From the NCBI RefSeq assembly GCF_047495875.1, contig NC_092458.1, positions 7,876,439 through 7,940,438 on the forward strand: a DNA stretch of 64,000 nucleotides. Reading direction: 5' to 3'. The notes beneath the pieces were generated by a model. That model made no database searches. It worked only from the letters and a program-made list of their open reading frames with translations, and had not been told where the DNA came from. The position numbers and the translations under genes were made by a program. Source of the stretch: Pithys albifrons albifrons. Its lineage: Eukaryota; Chordata; Aves; Passeriformes; Thamnophilidae. Shown here piece by piece: positions 43,101-57,961 of the stretch (the stretch's first letter is position 1; every line of letters begins with the position of its first letter).

Positions 43101-46100
43101 ATGTGGTCATCATATTTTCACAGGCACATTTTTTCAGAGGAATTGTTTCAAGATGTCTACAAACTCCAGAAGGCAAAATTTAATCTAGCTGATTGGAGGT
43201 ATTATGTTCATGATGACAAACAGTAGCTTCGTCTGTCTTTGTAACAGTGTCTGAGTGGGTCCTTACAAGCTCAGTTACCTCCCTGGAACCTCAACTGTGA
43301 AAATGAAGAGCCTTGGGGGAACTAGAAAGAAAAATTTTGATGCCTAGAACCAATTTTGAATAAGTATTTCTATTCTTGACTGATGAGGTAGTAGGTCCCT
43401 CCCTCTACTGTATGGAAAGGTCATATTCAGCAAATAATACATGTCTGTAATACCTTACATCAGTCATAACTGGAACAAGTTCACTGTGTTCTTATTCAGT
43501 ATTTTGCTCTTGTGAATGCTTTAGAAAAGTAGTATGGCCTCTGCATCATTCTTGGATGGTGACCAAATGAAAAAAAAGGAGTAAACCTGAAAACTGAAGA
43601 TAGCCAGGACAATCTTCAAAGACTGGCCAGAGGCAGCTGTGTATAGCTGTCATTTGCCCTGCTCTCTGAGGAAATCCATCCAGCCTTCCCTAGCAACTGA
43701 ACACTTCAGGTTTGCCTGTTAACAAACTTCTGCTTTACAGATTGTTTTTCTTCTTGGCTTTTGTAGCTGAAATGAATTCTGTTTTTTCTGGGCTGCTTCA
43801 ATGCAGTTAAGGAACAAGTTAGTGTTAAATACATAGTGAAGTCAGCTGAAACTTCTCTAATGTTTCCTACAGGCCTTAAGTAACACTTAAGAATCTCTAC
43901 TTTTAAACTGAAGTTTCCAAGGCAACTCCCTGCTACAATACCACAGGTATCCAAGAGATGATTCCTCCAACAGTCTAGTTTACTTCTTCTTCACAAGAAA
44001 CAAGCTCAATATCAATTTCCAGGGATATTCTGGGAAATCAGAAGTGTGTGTAGAATTGAAATAAATATTTCTGTTTAGATTCAGCACAAAGCACTCTAAT
44101 ACCTGAAACTTCAAGTTTCTAAAAAACACTGTTTTTCACTGACTGATTCAGTTTCTTGGTAGAGGTGGGGATAGGTGACATCCTCTCTCTGCTTCTCAGG
44201 AAAGCTGAATGCAAAGACCCTCTCCAACCTGTTGTTTACACGTAACTCTACCTGGCAAAGGTTTTTCTTCACTCAGATCTGAGCAGAAACTGATGACCAC
44301 TGTTACCAGCACTGTTTCACACAACAGTTGCCTCTCAAGAAAACTCCTTTAGCCACTTCTTCCTGTTCCAAGCCAGCAATAATAAAATTAATTATCTATG
44401 TTTATTTAAGCAAAATTTTGAATTGTGATAGACAATTTACTTTTAATTAGTCTTGATTTGAATCAGTGCTTTTAACTAGGATTCCAGCTAGCATTGACTG
44501 TTCCTTCTCCATCTGACAGGGGTCTGTGAGGACACTGTGCCAGCTTCTTGTTCTGCCAGGGTGCTGCCTTACTTCCTACCCTGTCTCATCCTCAGCAGGA
44601 GCTCTGGCACTCACAGCCTACATTTTCCCAGGCAAGGTTTAATTTTCATTGCTGACTTTTCAGGAGTGATTTCCAGGTGTCATGTAGTCAAGCTCCAAAA
44701 TGTGCTTAGTTTGGTGTATCAATGCCTGAAAGGTCTATAAACTCCAGTTTTCTAACGCCAATGCTGTACTCAGTTTACAGGCATTCCTAATTGAAAAAAA
44801 TAATCTCTCACTACGGGATACAGAGACTGTTTATTTGTTGAGTGAGAAAGGTACATGAGGTTGAGGTGTTCAACTCTGTGGCATGCATTTTATGTGTGTG
44901 ACACTCACTAGCTGCCCCTAAGTAATATATAAAGCATTTTATATACATGAATCATATTTCAAGTGGTTTGTTCTTGTATAAACCACTGAAATTCATTATT
45001 ACAATTTCTCTCATATCATCTATCAACTTCAGGGAGGCCCTCAGTGTCTCAAACACACTTATGTTGTGTGTATCCTTTATTTAGTAGTCATTGCACACTA
45101 GTACTTCCAAGCTGCTTGTTCAGGTAGTTTAGCTAGGCAAATATTTCCTTGTAAACAGAAAATTCCATTACAAAAGATCATCTAATTTTCTTCTCCCCAA
45201 ACTGGTTTCTGATTTTATTTTAAATTAATAATTTAAAAAATAGTTCAAATAGAAGGATACCAAGTGCTGGGGATTTCAGATATTAAATAATTGTGACAGT
45301 TTGCAACACTGTGGAATAAGAAGTTTGCAATACATCATGTTTCTGTATTGCCTAACCTGTGATTCAGATGTTTCTGTTTTAATCTTTACCAAATCCTTAA
45401 TTCTGTAGGGAAGTGAAATATCCCTGACAAATTTTGTTTTTCTGAAAGCAAACTGTTGCTATAGCAAAATACGATGTTTCAAATTTGACTACAATGGAGG
45501 CTAAAGAAGAGCAAGATATTTTAGAACATAAATCACCCCTGCAAAATCATGCTGTTTAATAAACAAAAGAGGGTGGAATTATATTTAATTGGAAAGTTTC
45601 CTATTACTGAAAATTCTCTTTTTTTAGTGGACTCTACCAGCTCATTCCATTTCAAAATATTCACATCTCTCTTCCAGGTTCAAAGTATGTATATATTTTT
45701 TAACTGTGTTCTTACACAGGTTTAACTTAGCAGGTGAGCTTGGCCTTGGAGTACTCAAGGAAACCACTGCTTTGAGTTTGTCTTCTTCTGGATACTCTGG
45801 AACAGCTGCCCCAGAGTGGAGGACTGATGGAAGGAAAAGAAATGTGTTAAAGTGAAGGTGATGCTCAGTCCCCAGCTGGTGGCTGGGCTGTCCTCTCAGA
45901 CAGCATTTCCACTGTCCCACAGCTCTGAGAGGAATCCCCTGACATCAGTGCAATGCTGGGTTGGACAGAGTGATTGACCAACATATGTGAGTTGTTTTAC
46001 TTTCCATAAAGATATTTGACCAGGTGAAAATAAATCAACTTGCAGAAAAAAAGAAATAGTTTCTTTTGTGCCTGGACATACCATTGCAAATATACACCTT

Positions 46101-49100
46101 CATGTGGTCTCCCAGCCTACAGCTGCCCTGGCCTGATGGGATCCTCCCACACCGTCACCCAGCCCACTGGCTGAGTCACACCAGCACTGCATTTAAATAT
46201 TCTCCACATCTGGAAACATCCACACACAGGTCCATATAAACGAGGTAATGCAGCATGGCTGCTGGACATCCTCAGGCCAGTGGCAACCCAGTTGGCTTTA
46301 GGACACAGGACAATATTGTGTCAGTGTGGGCTCAGCTTAGGTTAGTTAGCTGTGCTAACAAGTGGATTAATTTAGCTCAGGGGCAGTGTTGCAAGGTACA
46401 GAGCTTTATGGAGCATATGAGGCCACACCCCTTTATTAGCAGTGCTGGGACCTAGTTTGGAGGGGTTTGCTCCATACCAATGGCACAGCATGGACATCCC
46501 CCTTCAGTCCCAAAGAGTGTGTAGCGATGCTCAGTGACACCATGAACTAATAGGCCAAGTCATTTGTACACCTTCACCTCTCTCAGTCTCAGAGCTGGAT
46601 TTTGTAAAGATTACATGAAATGCAGCTCCATAAAAAAGAACTGTCTCTGTCAGGAGCAAGGTGTTACTCAGCATAGTGACAGACTCTATTCAAGAGTAAA
46701 AAGTTGTTTTCCTCTCTTTTTGTTTCCATCAAAGACGTCAAGGAAAGTGCAAATATCTTCCAAATTGTATTTTCAGTTTTCATTAATGTAATAAATGACA
46801 ACAATTAAGACAGTTTTCTTCAACTGTTAGCCTAATTTAAGTACAGACCACCACCAAAAATCAGTGACTGCTTCCCACGTAGGAGGTAACTGAAGCTGCT
46901 GTAAAGGTGCCTCAGAGAGTCATGTTAGTGTTTTAATAAAACTCACCACTGTGATTAATGTGCTCAAGCACAAAATTTTAAAAATTAATGAGTTCCTTGG
47001 AAATATATGTGGTTTCTTACAAACTGGAAACTTGTAAAACATACCAATACTTTGAAGATATCTGTCAAAATACTTAATGTATCTTTATATTTTATGCTAT
47101 GAATTAATTTTTAGTTAATTAATTACTAATAGATGCCATTTTTTTTCACTTCTAAAACTATTCTAAGGAGTACAATCAGACACTAGCAACAGCACAACAC
47201 AATTTGAATGATCTTCATGAAACACTGAAAGTGATTCAAAATTAATAAAAACCTTGAGTTTCAAGGTGAGTGTGCCCAGACTCTGAGGCAGCCATAACTG
47301 TTGTGCAAAGGGACAAGGAATTCTTTCTGAAGGTGGAGTCCAAGTATTATATCTGTATGGTGATGCTGAGGTCTTACTCCCTGGCCTTGGTTAGTCCCTT
47401 ACCAGCACCTTGGAGCTGGTGTTGGGCATCTCAGCAGTGCCACCAAGTTGGGGTGAGGCCACCCCAAGGACACAGCGCTGGAGACAGGATACAGCAATAT
47501 GAGGGCAGTGTGAACGAATCGCTCATTGTCCTGCTCCCCAGGAGGCACGGGGGGTGGAGGTTGGGGTGTCTCTGCAACTGGGACTGTTCCAGCTTGTCCC
47601 CAGCAGGAGCTGTGAGCAAGGCAGGACCTGGCCTGGCAGGAGGACAGAGCAGGCTGACAGTCACGATAGGTGGTGCCTCACTGGGTTTGTGCCTCAGCAC
47701 TGACTGAGAAACTGCCTTCTCTCTTTGCAGTGCCATCTGCATGCTCAGGAGCAAGACACTGTACTGCTCCACCAGGTATGGGGTGATGATCCCTTCTTCT
47801 TTTCAGAGGATTGGAAAAGGAGACCTGGATAAAGGAGCTGCTGCTGCTGTTGGCTGCCACTGAGCCTCAAAGTTTTCTGTCTGATTGCTCAAAGGGGACC
47901 TTATTTTCTTTTGTGGTTGCAGGGAGAGCAGCAGTCTGCTGTGACTTGTGTCCTCCTTGCTGCAAGGCATTGTTTAGTTTACCCTTTAATGTGTTTCCTA
48001 GTACTCAGTGTTTTCAGCTATTTTATGCTAAGCTTACCTTCCCCTCCATTCCCATGTGGAGGTGGCTTCCCAGGGAATTACTTTGCAGTTGCTGCTTATC
48101 CCAAAAGTCAACATTTGTACCTGCTTAGAGGAAGGGCAGATTACTTTTCCTGTGTCCTTCTGCATTGCCTCAACCTCGCTCACAAGAGGTAGGTGCTGCC
48201 AGGGGCATGGCTGCAGGATGGTTGCCATGCTGGCTGAATGCCTGACACCTGCACCCTGTGCCATGTCCCCATCTCTGGCAGTGGTTCCCACCTGTGGGGT
48301 GGCAGAAGTGTCACCCTTCACTGTCCCAGTGAAAAATTAACTACTGTCTCTGTGTGCTTAGGGCCCTCTTCAGAGCCCTCTGAAATTGGTGAGGATTTTT
48401 CTGCCCACTTCAAAGGGCCCTGACTCATGAGCATGCAGCACAGGGTGCACCAGTTAATTTTTAAACTCCCATTACCTGAAAACTTCTTGTGAAGTGTACT
48501 GGAGCATAAGGACGGGGACAAGCTTGCTGAAACACTTGGCAAGGCACAGCTGAACAACTGGGATTAAGAATTTCTTTCTTTACTGCTTATCTTTTTATGC
48601 CACGCACATGCCTTTTAATCATTCCTTGTAATCATTTACCTGTGCTTTCTTCTGTCCTGCACATTCAGTGCTTGGTCCTTCCCTTTGCAGCACCTCTCCC
48701 AGCATGTGCAGGACCTGGCAAGGCTGTGAAGGGCTTTCCTGAGCTGATCTCACATTTCTGAGTAGAACAAAAGTTTAGAACCCCCTGACAGGCTTGAGTC
48801 AAAACCATACCACAGGGGGAGCCCTGCAGGAAGCTGCCACCGCTGTGGGCAATCCATGGGCAGTGTGCCCACCTGTCAGGGTGCTGGGCACCCATCCCTG
48901 CCTGCCTCCTTGTCTCTGCAGGGCATGGCCCCCAAACTATTTCCCCTTCTGCTGCTTGGGATGCTTACTGTCACAGGATGGTTACTGGCAGGAGGACAAG
49001 TTACTCAATGGTGTGTAAAGGCTGCTATTTTATTTGGCTCTGGTTTGTGAGGTCTATAAAGATATGATGTGAGATTAAAAATAAAAAGAAAAAAAAAAAG

Positions 49101-52100
49101 AAACAACAACAAAGCCAACAGCAAACCCACCAAAACCAAAGAAAGACATTCCCCTTACTTACTTTTGCAGGAGAACTTCATATCTTTGTTTCATCCACAG
49201 TCCTTTCCATCCCCCATTTTGCATTTCAGCTCTAATAGCAATAAAATAAAGTTAAAAAAAAGTTGAAAAGAAGTTAAAGAAGTTTTTGAAGTAGTGAAGG
49301 TAGACAAAGAACAATAGAGCAAGGAATAAACAAACACACCTCTGAATTTAATTGTAGAGTAGTCTCCCAAAGGAAATAGTGGAAATCAAATTGCTTGAAT
49401 AATTTAAAACTTGACTGAACAAAGCACTTAATAATAAATGGCAGAAAAGCAGTCTGCCTTGGCAGGAGACAAAGTGAATGACTTAATCAGTCTTTTCCCT
49501 CTCTAGCCTGTATTATTTTATGATTTGTTACTGTAGATGACTCAATGTTAACAATACTTGGTTTATTTTCTTACATCTGCCCACAGCAGGACAGTGTATG
49601 CCCATGTCATTGTACCTTATTAATTATCACCAGTTACCAGAAAGACACTGGAGGTGCAGAGCAGTGTGTAGGCATGAAATGTTGTGTGAATGTCTCTGGT
49701 TTAGGGCTGCATATGTAGGAAGAATGGCAAAGACATCCATCACCTCCATAGATCATCCTATAAAAGCACCATCACATATCACATATCACATGTCACATAT
49801 CACTATCTTGCTTTTTCCATCATCACAAGTTACAGCAAGGTTTTCTAAGGTGTCTTCAAAAGCATTGAAAATGGGTTTGTACCACTAAAGGTAAAACTCA
49901 ATTTTCTTTAACACAGTGTAGTATTGCAGAGCTCTGTGTTCTAAAGCACTGGAGTATTTTGCTTGGATAGTATGAAAAACTTCAACAGATGTCAGGAAAA
50001 TACCTATTTAGAATGATTTAGGTCTATTTGATATTATTCTGTGCTGATTTCTTCATCATCCTTTTATTCCTGCTGTTTATGAATTTATGAATCAAAGGAG
50101 AAGGCATGTGTGGAAAGAAAAATCCTGGGAGGATAATGACAACAGGGCTGATGAGATTGGTGTGGCAAAGACTTACATGCATTTATTTGTAATGTTACCT
50201 CATTTTTACATTTTTCATGCTACTATAAAAGACAGAAATTGGCATTTTGGAAGCCTTACGAATTTTTTTCAGTTGTCATGTTTGGCATTGTAATCCAGAG
50301 CACTGATAAGACATGAGTGCCTGAAAGGTGCATTTACAGAGGTACTGAGAAGTCTGTGGTAGTCCTAACCTGAGGATCCAGGTGCTCCCAAGCTGTGTAA
50401 TTTGATTTCCATGGAGGGGTTACAGATAGGGCTGTGCTTAGCAGAGGGAGGAGGATGCCACGAAAGAAGAGGTGTTGTTACCTCGCCAGTTCTGTGTCTG
50501 TTCAAAACACTGTCACAATATTTCACAAGCTTTCTTCTTTGCAGCACCAGCTAAAGGTTTTGTCAGAGTTTTTTGACCACACTAATGCATATTGGCCTTT
50601 GGCAGAGGGCACATTCCACATACAAACAAACTGAACCATTTTACTATCTGGATTACCACGGAGAAAAGTCCTCAGCTTTTTGGTTATTTCTGTCCATAAA
50701 GCTTCAATACAGCTCTAGGCTATCAGGGTTTCACATTTACAAATGCCTGAAACATGCTGAAAACAATCAGTACCAGATATGTTGTGGATCTCTATCTCAG
50801 TCATCCATATTTTTCGAAGATCCAAATGAAAAGGTGATGCCACCTATGATGGAGGAGCAAAATACAAGCTTTATCTACAGGTGATATAGTTGATGTTAGC
50901 TGACTTTGCCATTACTAAAAGCTGTTTGCAGTTTCTTTTTAAAGTTTATATCCCATTTTGATAATAATCAACATAAAGAGGTATCTGCTGGGATGAGAAT
51001 ATGAGCTTTTTTACTCCTTCTTTATGCACTGAAAAATTTGTGGATTTTTTTTTCCTCACATGGGATTTATGTCTTCCCTTGTTTTATTCCTCTCCTTTCA
51101 GTTCTCTGTGTTTTCTCACTGGAAGTCACAGAATAAATAACTGAATATAAGCTATTCCCTCACCAGAGCTGCCACCCTTTAGCAAGACTAACGAACATAA
51201 CTACCATAGGGATGAACCCATAAAGCAAAGCAGAAAACACCTCCCAGAACACCATCCATTCTCCACTATGCCAGCAGGCTCTGGTTCACTGTTCCCCACA
51301 GTTCTGGTATTTTTTCAACAGCTGATTTTACCAACCAAGGCTGAGATGTTTGGAGAGTTCCTTGGGAAAAAAAAAACAACAACCAAACCAAACCAAAAAC
51401 AGTGGCACAAACAACTTGGAAAAGTGTCACTCCTGTTTTCCAGATCTCTTATTTCCCCCCTGTACTCACTAAAGCAATTGCAATACTAACTTCTCCTTAA
51501 AGCTGCACTTCATAAAATTATTTGGCATTTGATGTTCCAGTCCCATGGGGTTCAAAGCAGCAAATTTAACTGGGGGGTTCTCAAGTCACATCTTCACACT
51601 CACCCTTCTAGTTTATTTTATATTTTTTTCTTTTTTCTTTCATCTCCAGAGATGATCAGAGTGCCCCTCTGGTCATGCAGAAAAAAGTAGGTGATGGATG
51701 AGGTGAAATTCATCAGAAGCAACTGACCCTTCTTAGTTGTGTGTCAGAAATCCTCACATGAGAACTCTGTGTACCACAGACACTCGAGGGCAGAGGAGGC
51801 TTTGATGGTGAGTCACAAGCAGAAGTTGCCTGTGGCTCCTGGGAGCGGCAGGGGCAGTGTGGGCAGTGCTGAGGGCAGCGTGCCAAGGGGCAGGAAACCT
51901 CCCCACAGCCACTGTCATATGGATTTCTCCTGGGAGTGGGAATTTAGATAATTCAGTGCTGACACAGTAAGGTGATGCACACCTAACCTGTGGTCTGCTT
52001 GCAGCAGGTTGGTGACATCTGATTTATATTGTCACTTGGCTCTGATGTCCTCTTCTAGATCAAAAGTAATCTAAATTCCTCTGTGCCCTACTTTTTCATT

Positions 52101-55100
52101 TACAATTTTGAACAGGTCACTTTGGTTGTTCTGGTTTTGATGAAAGTGAGGAACGCCCACATACAGCCTCTTAAATCCAAACCAAACCAAAACATGGCAA
52201 AAAACCTAATCCATTCTTCCAAACAAATAAATCAGAAGAGAGATAAGGCAGAATCTGGATGATTCTTAAATTTGGCAGAATCATGCTACTGACTGAAAAG
52301 GGTGTGCATCACTTGACTTCAGGGTGAAACACATTTCAGTAATATTTGAAGTACAGCTTATAAGAGGTTGAAAAACTATTTCCAGGCTTGCTGCAGAGCA
52401 TGTGCTAAGGTTTCCAGCAGAGGCCAAGGTAACCACACCCCTCATTATCACACATGGTGTGGTCTGGAAGAAACTTGGGGAGATGCTATTGCAGTTATTG
52501 GCCTTTTGCTGAAGCAGTTAGTAATTGTCTGATTGGAAGCAACAACTAAAGTTTTTAGAAAGCCAAAAAACTCAAGAAACAGAACAGTCCCCAGACCTCT
52601 CTGAAATCTGAAGGGAGAAGAGGTGAACACTAAAGAGATAAAACAAGAACAAAGGATTGATACAGACAGGGAGATTTAAAAAGTACCTTAAGATTTCAGA
52701 CCTAAGAATTTAAATTCAAACCTTTGCCTGACAGTAGAAGTTTTAAACTCAGGAGGCATAGTTGTTTTACAATTATAATTCTGCTCAGTTCTACTTCAGT
52801 TAAACTTCCCATATGTGACATGCACAAAGTACTTGCCTCCAAATGTGGCAATGACCACCTCTGTGTGCTGGCTCAGGAATATTTCGCAGTGGTTTGTTCT
52901 GAAGGTTTCCCAGATCCACATAAAAACTCTGTGCTGCTGTGAGCTCTGGCATTACACCTGGGCCTCACTCCTGAGGCACCTTGAAGTCCACACAGGGAAA
53001 TTCCAGTCTGTACATTAGAGGTGAGTAATTGTGCTGTGTATTCTCCAGGATGGATAAGCTGAGTGATTCAGGTGTAATGTTGTTACTAAGGAGCAGATCA
53101 TCCCCCCCCTTTTTTTTTTTTTGGCTAACTTTTCCCTCCAGCTGCATAGGTACCAGCTACCTTCTTAAACAAGTTAAGCTTGTACAACACCTTGGAGGTA
53201 CTTGCTCTTTCAGGATGGAAGAAAAGCTGGTATTGACAAACGCATGGATTTTCTCTATTCATGTATCTCTCTTAGTCTCACAGAAAATATAATTTCTCCC
53301 TCAAAAAGTTGCCTGAAAACATTTCTGTTTTCATCAGCAAGTCAAGGGCACATTTTCATTGAGCTTTCAGCTGTCTCAATGCAAAGTGTTGCCACATACT
53401 GGTCACACAGAAATGCAAATATATTCAATAAGACAGTGAGATCAAGAGCAAAAAAATCCAATGGTTTCATTTGTAAAAATTGAGATCCCAGAACTTTGAA
53501 ATGTTGTAAATCCAGTATTATATTAATTCTTTTAACCCTGTCTTCCCTTCCAGTTAGGCTAAGTTTTTAATTTTGTCTGTACTATCCTTCCTTTAATATG
53601 ACTACAAGGTACCTACTTCCCATCCCTTCTGCCTCACACAAAGTCTGGCCACGGACCTGGACGTCTGTACAGGGAGCATTTATACATGAGCCTAACTCTG
53701 TGCTCCAATCACAATTCAGCCCCAGACTTCTTGCTGTGTAAGAAATGCTGCATAATGCCATTTTCTAAAGAGGTATGACAAGTACAGGTAATATTCCTTT
53801 GGAAACTTTTAAATTACTCTCTTCGGTCATGAAACTGTATGTCTGCCTTGTATATAGAGATGTGTGTGAAAGACAGGCACCAAAAATCCCCTGATTATAA
53901 TAAAGTATTTCTCCAAACGTTATACAGTGATAAAACTTGTCAGGAGTATTGGATGGATTTATCTTCAGTTTACATTGTTACCACATACCTGCAGCTTATC
54001 AAAGATGCTGCATGAATACTGGAAATAAGAATTGTTACCAACTTTTTATTTCCCATATAGAAAATGTTTTATCACAATTAATTTTGGAGTACAAGTCCAT
54101 TTATTTCTTGTTAACCAGAAGGCTCCAGCTCTGACATTTGATCAAATACAATATATTAATTCAGATAAAACATTTTACTCAGGTTTAAATGATTTAATTA
54201 ATTAATTAACTAAAATATGGAGTTTGTTCCAGGTAAACTAATGCTAATACTTCTAGGCCCAACTCAGTGCTGCAGCACTGGCTGCTGTGGTACCTTACTG
54301 TGGTGTCTGTGGGCCCACTTCAGGCTTGATTTTGTGAACAGTGCAATGTTCATCCACAGGCTGCAAAAACAATTGCCTGCTCTACAGCAGGAAACTTATT
54401 TTACTCAAAATTAGAGCATGAATTTTTAAGCTACAGTCAGAACCTGTCCCAAGCATGATAAATATAGTTTGACTAAAGAGTCTTTCTATATCAGTAAGGG
54501 CTACTGTGGTAACATATTTGCAGATTAAAAGGGCAAAAATAATCTCAGTGATCTCTTGGCTGGAGAAATGATATTGTGGAAGTAAAAGATATGAGAGGAT
54601 TGCACAGAAATAAGTGAAATAAACAGCATGGGGCTGAAGACATGTCAAGTCTAACTCTCCACAGTCCTCTGCTCTGCAACCTGCTGACAGATACAGTGGT
54701 CTCCCATCTCTTTCCAGTTATATAAACAGTGTTTTACTCTTGTCAGCCCATTTGTGTTCTGGAAATAGAGGTCTCTGCTGCAGATCAGAAGGTACGAACC
54801 TTATCAGTGATGGAGTTTGGTGGCCTACATGGCTCTATATGATAATAACACTTCCAATTCTTCATATTGTTTTCCTCTTTCCCTCCCCTACATTTATACT
54901 GCCACATTTAAAACATTGTTAAACCAACTTGAACATTTCAGTCAAGTATTCCTGATGCTACCAGACATCACCTTACTCTTCAGAAAAATTGCTCTAATGG
55001 GAGACAACTCTCTAATTGCTCTGGTGAAGATTTCGTACAAAACTTAAAATGAACAAGTGCTTTGTGCTAAAATAATCATTGGTGCTACCTGGAGACAGGC

Positions 55101-55232
55101 AATCATGTTTCATGGTGAGGTCTCAAAATGTGAGTTGGTTTTGTGTGTCTGTGTGTTCACTAAATAAAATTAAAACCTCTCAAAACGGCAGCATCAAAAT
55201 ACCTGGCATACCCATTGGCATATCTATTTTGA
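40161..55232. other. Unannotated 15-kb stretch
   Basis: Mostly unique AT-rich DNA with simple repeats (49075, 49770, 51366, a C8T13 run at 53102). A moderately GC-rich part around 47270-48400 gives frames of up to 145 codons that have no motif and are mirrored on the other strand. I see no gene that I can support. Conserved non-coding elements cannot be excluded without alignment. Confidence 0.45.
49770..49806. repeat. Short (ATCACAT)n-type microsatellite
   Basis: Four to five copies of a CACATAT-like 8-9-bp unit with small changes (CACATATCACATATCACATG). Ordinary simple repeat. Confidence 0.8.
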
Positions 55233-56487
55233 AATCATAGAATCATACAATCATTTAGGTTGGAAAAGACCTCTAAGGTTATTGAGCACTCAGCACTGCC
55301 ATGTCCACCACTAAACTACGTCCCTAAGTGCCACATCTGCACATCTTTTAAATACCTCCAGGGATGGTGACTCAACCACTTCCCTGTGCAGCCTGGTCCA
55401 ATTCTTGGCAACCCTTTCCATGAAGAAATTTTTCCCAATATCCCATATAAAACTCCAGTGGTACAACTTGGCACCATTTTCTCCTGTCCTACTGCATGTT
55501 ACCTGGGAAAAGAGACTGACTGCCACTTCACTAGTCCTTTCAGGCAGTTGTGGAGAGTGATAAGGTCTCCCCTCAGCCTCCTTCTCTCCAGGCTGAACAA
55601 TCCCAGCTCCCTCAGCTTCTTCTGATCAGACTTTTGCCTGTTTTCAGACTTTCATTCTTTTCAGTCGTCTTCAGACTCGCTCATCGACTTTCAGCAGTTT
55701 CGTTGCCCTTCTCTCCAGCACCCCAATGTCTTTCTTGAAAGACAAAAAACTGCACACAGGATTTGTGGTGTGGCCTCACCAGTGCTGAGTACAGGGGGAC
55801 AATCACTGCCCTGGTCCTGCTGGCCACACTATTTCTGATGCAGGCCAGGGTGACATTGACCTTCTTGGCCACCTGGGCACAATGCTGTCTCATGTTCAGC
55901 TGCTGTTCATCAACACCCTCAGGTCCTTTCTGCTGGGCAGCTCTCCAGCCACTCTAGCTCAAGCCTGTAGTGCTGCCCGGAGTTATTGTGACCCAAATAT
56001 AGGACCTGGCATTTGGCCTTGTTGAACCTCATACAAGTGGACTCAGCCCATCGATCCAGTCTGTCCAGATTCCTCTGCAGTCTCTCTACCTTTTTGCAGA
56101 TCAACACACATGACCAGCTTGGTGTCGTCTCCAAACTGACTGATGGTGCTCTTGATCCCTTCATCCAGATCATTGATAAAGACATTAAACAGGACCAGCC
56201 CCAGTGCTGAGCCCTGGGGAACATTACTTGTGAGTGGCCACCAGGTGGATGTAACTCATCCCCTTCACTCTCTGGGCCCAGCCACCCAGCCAGTTTTTCA
56301 CCAAGTAAAGAGTACAACCATCCAAGTCACGAGCAGCCAATTTCTTCAGGAGAATGCTTTGGGAGATGGTGTCAAAGGCTTTTCTAAAATCCAGGTAGAC
56401 AATGTTCACAGCCTCTCCCCTCTCCACAAAGTGGGTCCCCTTGTAATAGGAGATCAGCTTACTCAGGCAGAACCATGGTCCAGACAT
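55233..56487 (-). mobile_element. CR1 LINE with reverse transcriptase core and 3-prime end
   Basis: Tail at 55233 (ATCATAGAATCATACAATC). Minus-strand frames hold the reverse transcriptase motif NIVYLDFRKAFDT near 56400 and the catalytic block QFGDDTKL near 56125, where most CR1 copies have FADD. Downstream follow the thumb and C-terminal regions ([31 protein letters not shown]). Frameshifts break it into several pieces, so it is a dead copy, 5-prime truncated within the palm. Confidence 0.93.
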
Positions 56488-57961
56488 TTTCAGTGAATAA
56501 ACACTAAAAACTTTAACAATGGTCTCCCTCTTTAGCAAACATTTGCGAATGGATTTCACAATAACAATTCATGTTTTCAGGATAAAATCACATGCAAACT
56601 AAACATGTTATACTCCGAGTGGGAACACCAACGGTTTTCCATCTTCATTAAGGATGGGTTGGACCCAAACATTTTTTGCGGTACTTATTAAATCATATTA
56701 CAAGTTTCTGTGTTGACAGGTCTGGACTTCTTCCAGAGTGCTATTGATACAGAAGGCTGCGTAATTTCTGACACCAGCTAATTTTTGGACAATGGTGTTT
56801 ATCTGTTTTTCAGAGACACAGCTGTGTGACTGATGGCTTTATTTTATGAATAGGATGTATTAATTTTACCAGTTTGCATGTGCAACATTGCAAGGTACCA
56901 AAATGAGTGTCCGAATAACCATTACAAACATGAAAACTGAGTTGTTTGATCATTCTGAACTCTGGGAATGGTTTAAAAAATGTTTCTCCTGACTTGTCCC
57001 TCTCTGATTCCATTTATTGCCTTCTTTCCTTTTGTATGGAAGCAACAGTTTTCCAGACAGGAGTTATAACATGGCCCAAAAGTCTTTTTAGTTAATTAAC
57101 CACTCTCCATACCCTACATGCAGCCAAATGACCTCTTGAGAGTGAATGAGGAGTTTTAGTTCTAGCTCTTTGAATACTCTTGCCATTTAAAATACTAACA
57201 ATTTTACACCACCTCTTTTTCTAAGTCCTTTTGTGCAAAAGAGCTTCCAGCTAGGTCCACTCCTTAAATTTTAATTTTGCAAGAAAGTTCTGGTGAATCC
57301 CATGCTTGAAGCAAGACTCATTACAATGGTGCTCATTGTTAGGTTTGATTAATGTTCCCACTCAATTGCTGACTCACTTTCTTTCCAGCATGCACAAATA
57401 TTTAGTTTTTTTTTCTCTGGAGTGTCTCCTGTAGAGCCCACTGCTGTAGTATCCAAGCAAAATTTCAACATCAACAAAAATATTACCAATACAGCAGAGC
57501 TTTTGTGACATTCTTCTTTCAAGGGTCTCAGACTGCTCAACTTAACCAACTCAGCATTCACACTAAACAGTTAAGTGCTATTCTGTTGTTTTTCACACAG
57601 AAGAGAACAGTGGGATATAGCACTGAGAAATCTCTTATTGCAGGTCGTGGCTTTGAGGTAAGTCAAGAGATTTAAACCATCCAGGCATACTGAAGGCAGA
57701 GTTTATGTCTGCAATCCTTACAAAGACAGCTTCACAAAACCTGTTTACAGTCAAATATTTGATGCTAACAAAAGGGAATCAGTTGGAGTGGGTTTTTTAA
57801 TGTCTGTGGTTAATCTAATGCGGTTTTTCCAACAGTTCAACCCTATCCATGAATAAGTCAGTCTTCCTTTCCTTGCAAGACTTTTTTTTATTTTAAATAA
57901 AGCTGTATTAGGCTGACTGTAATCTGAAGCTCTTTCTTGATGAGCATGTTGGAAGTGGAAC

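Noticed and set aside
47270..47860. 145-codon plus and 113-codon minus frames in a GC-richer patch
   Set aside because: Mutually overlapping, no domain or splice support, and compositionally explained.
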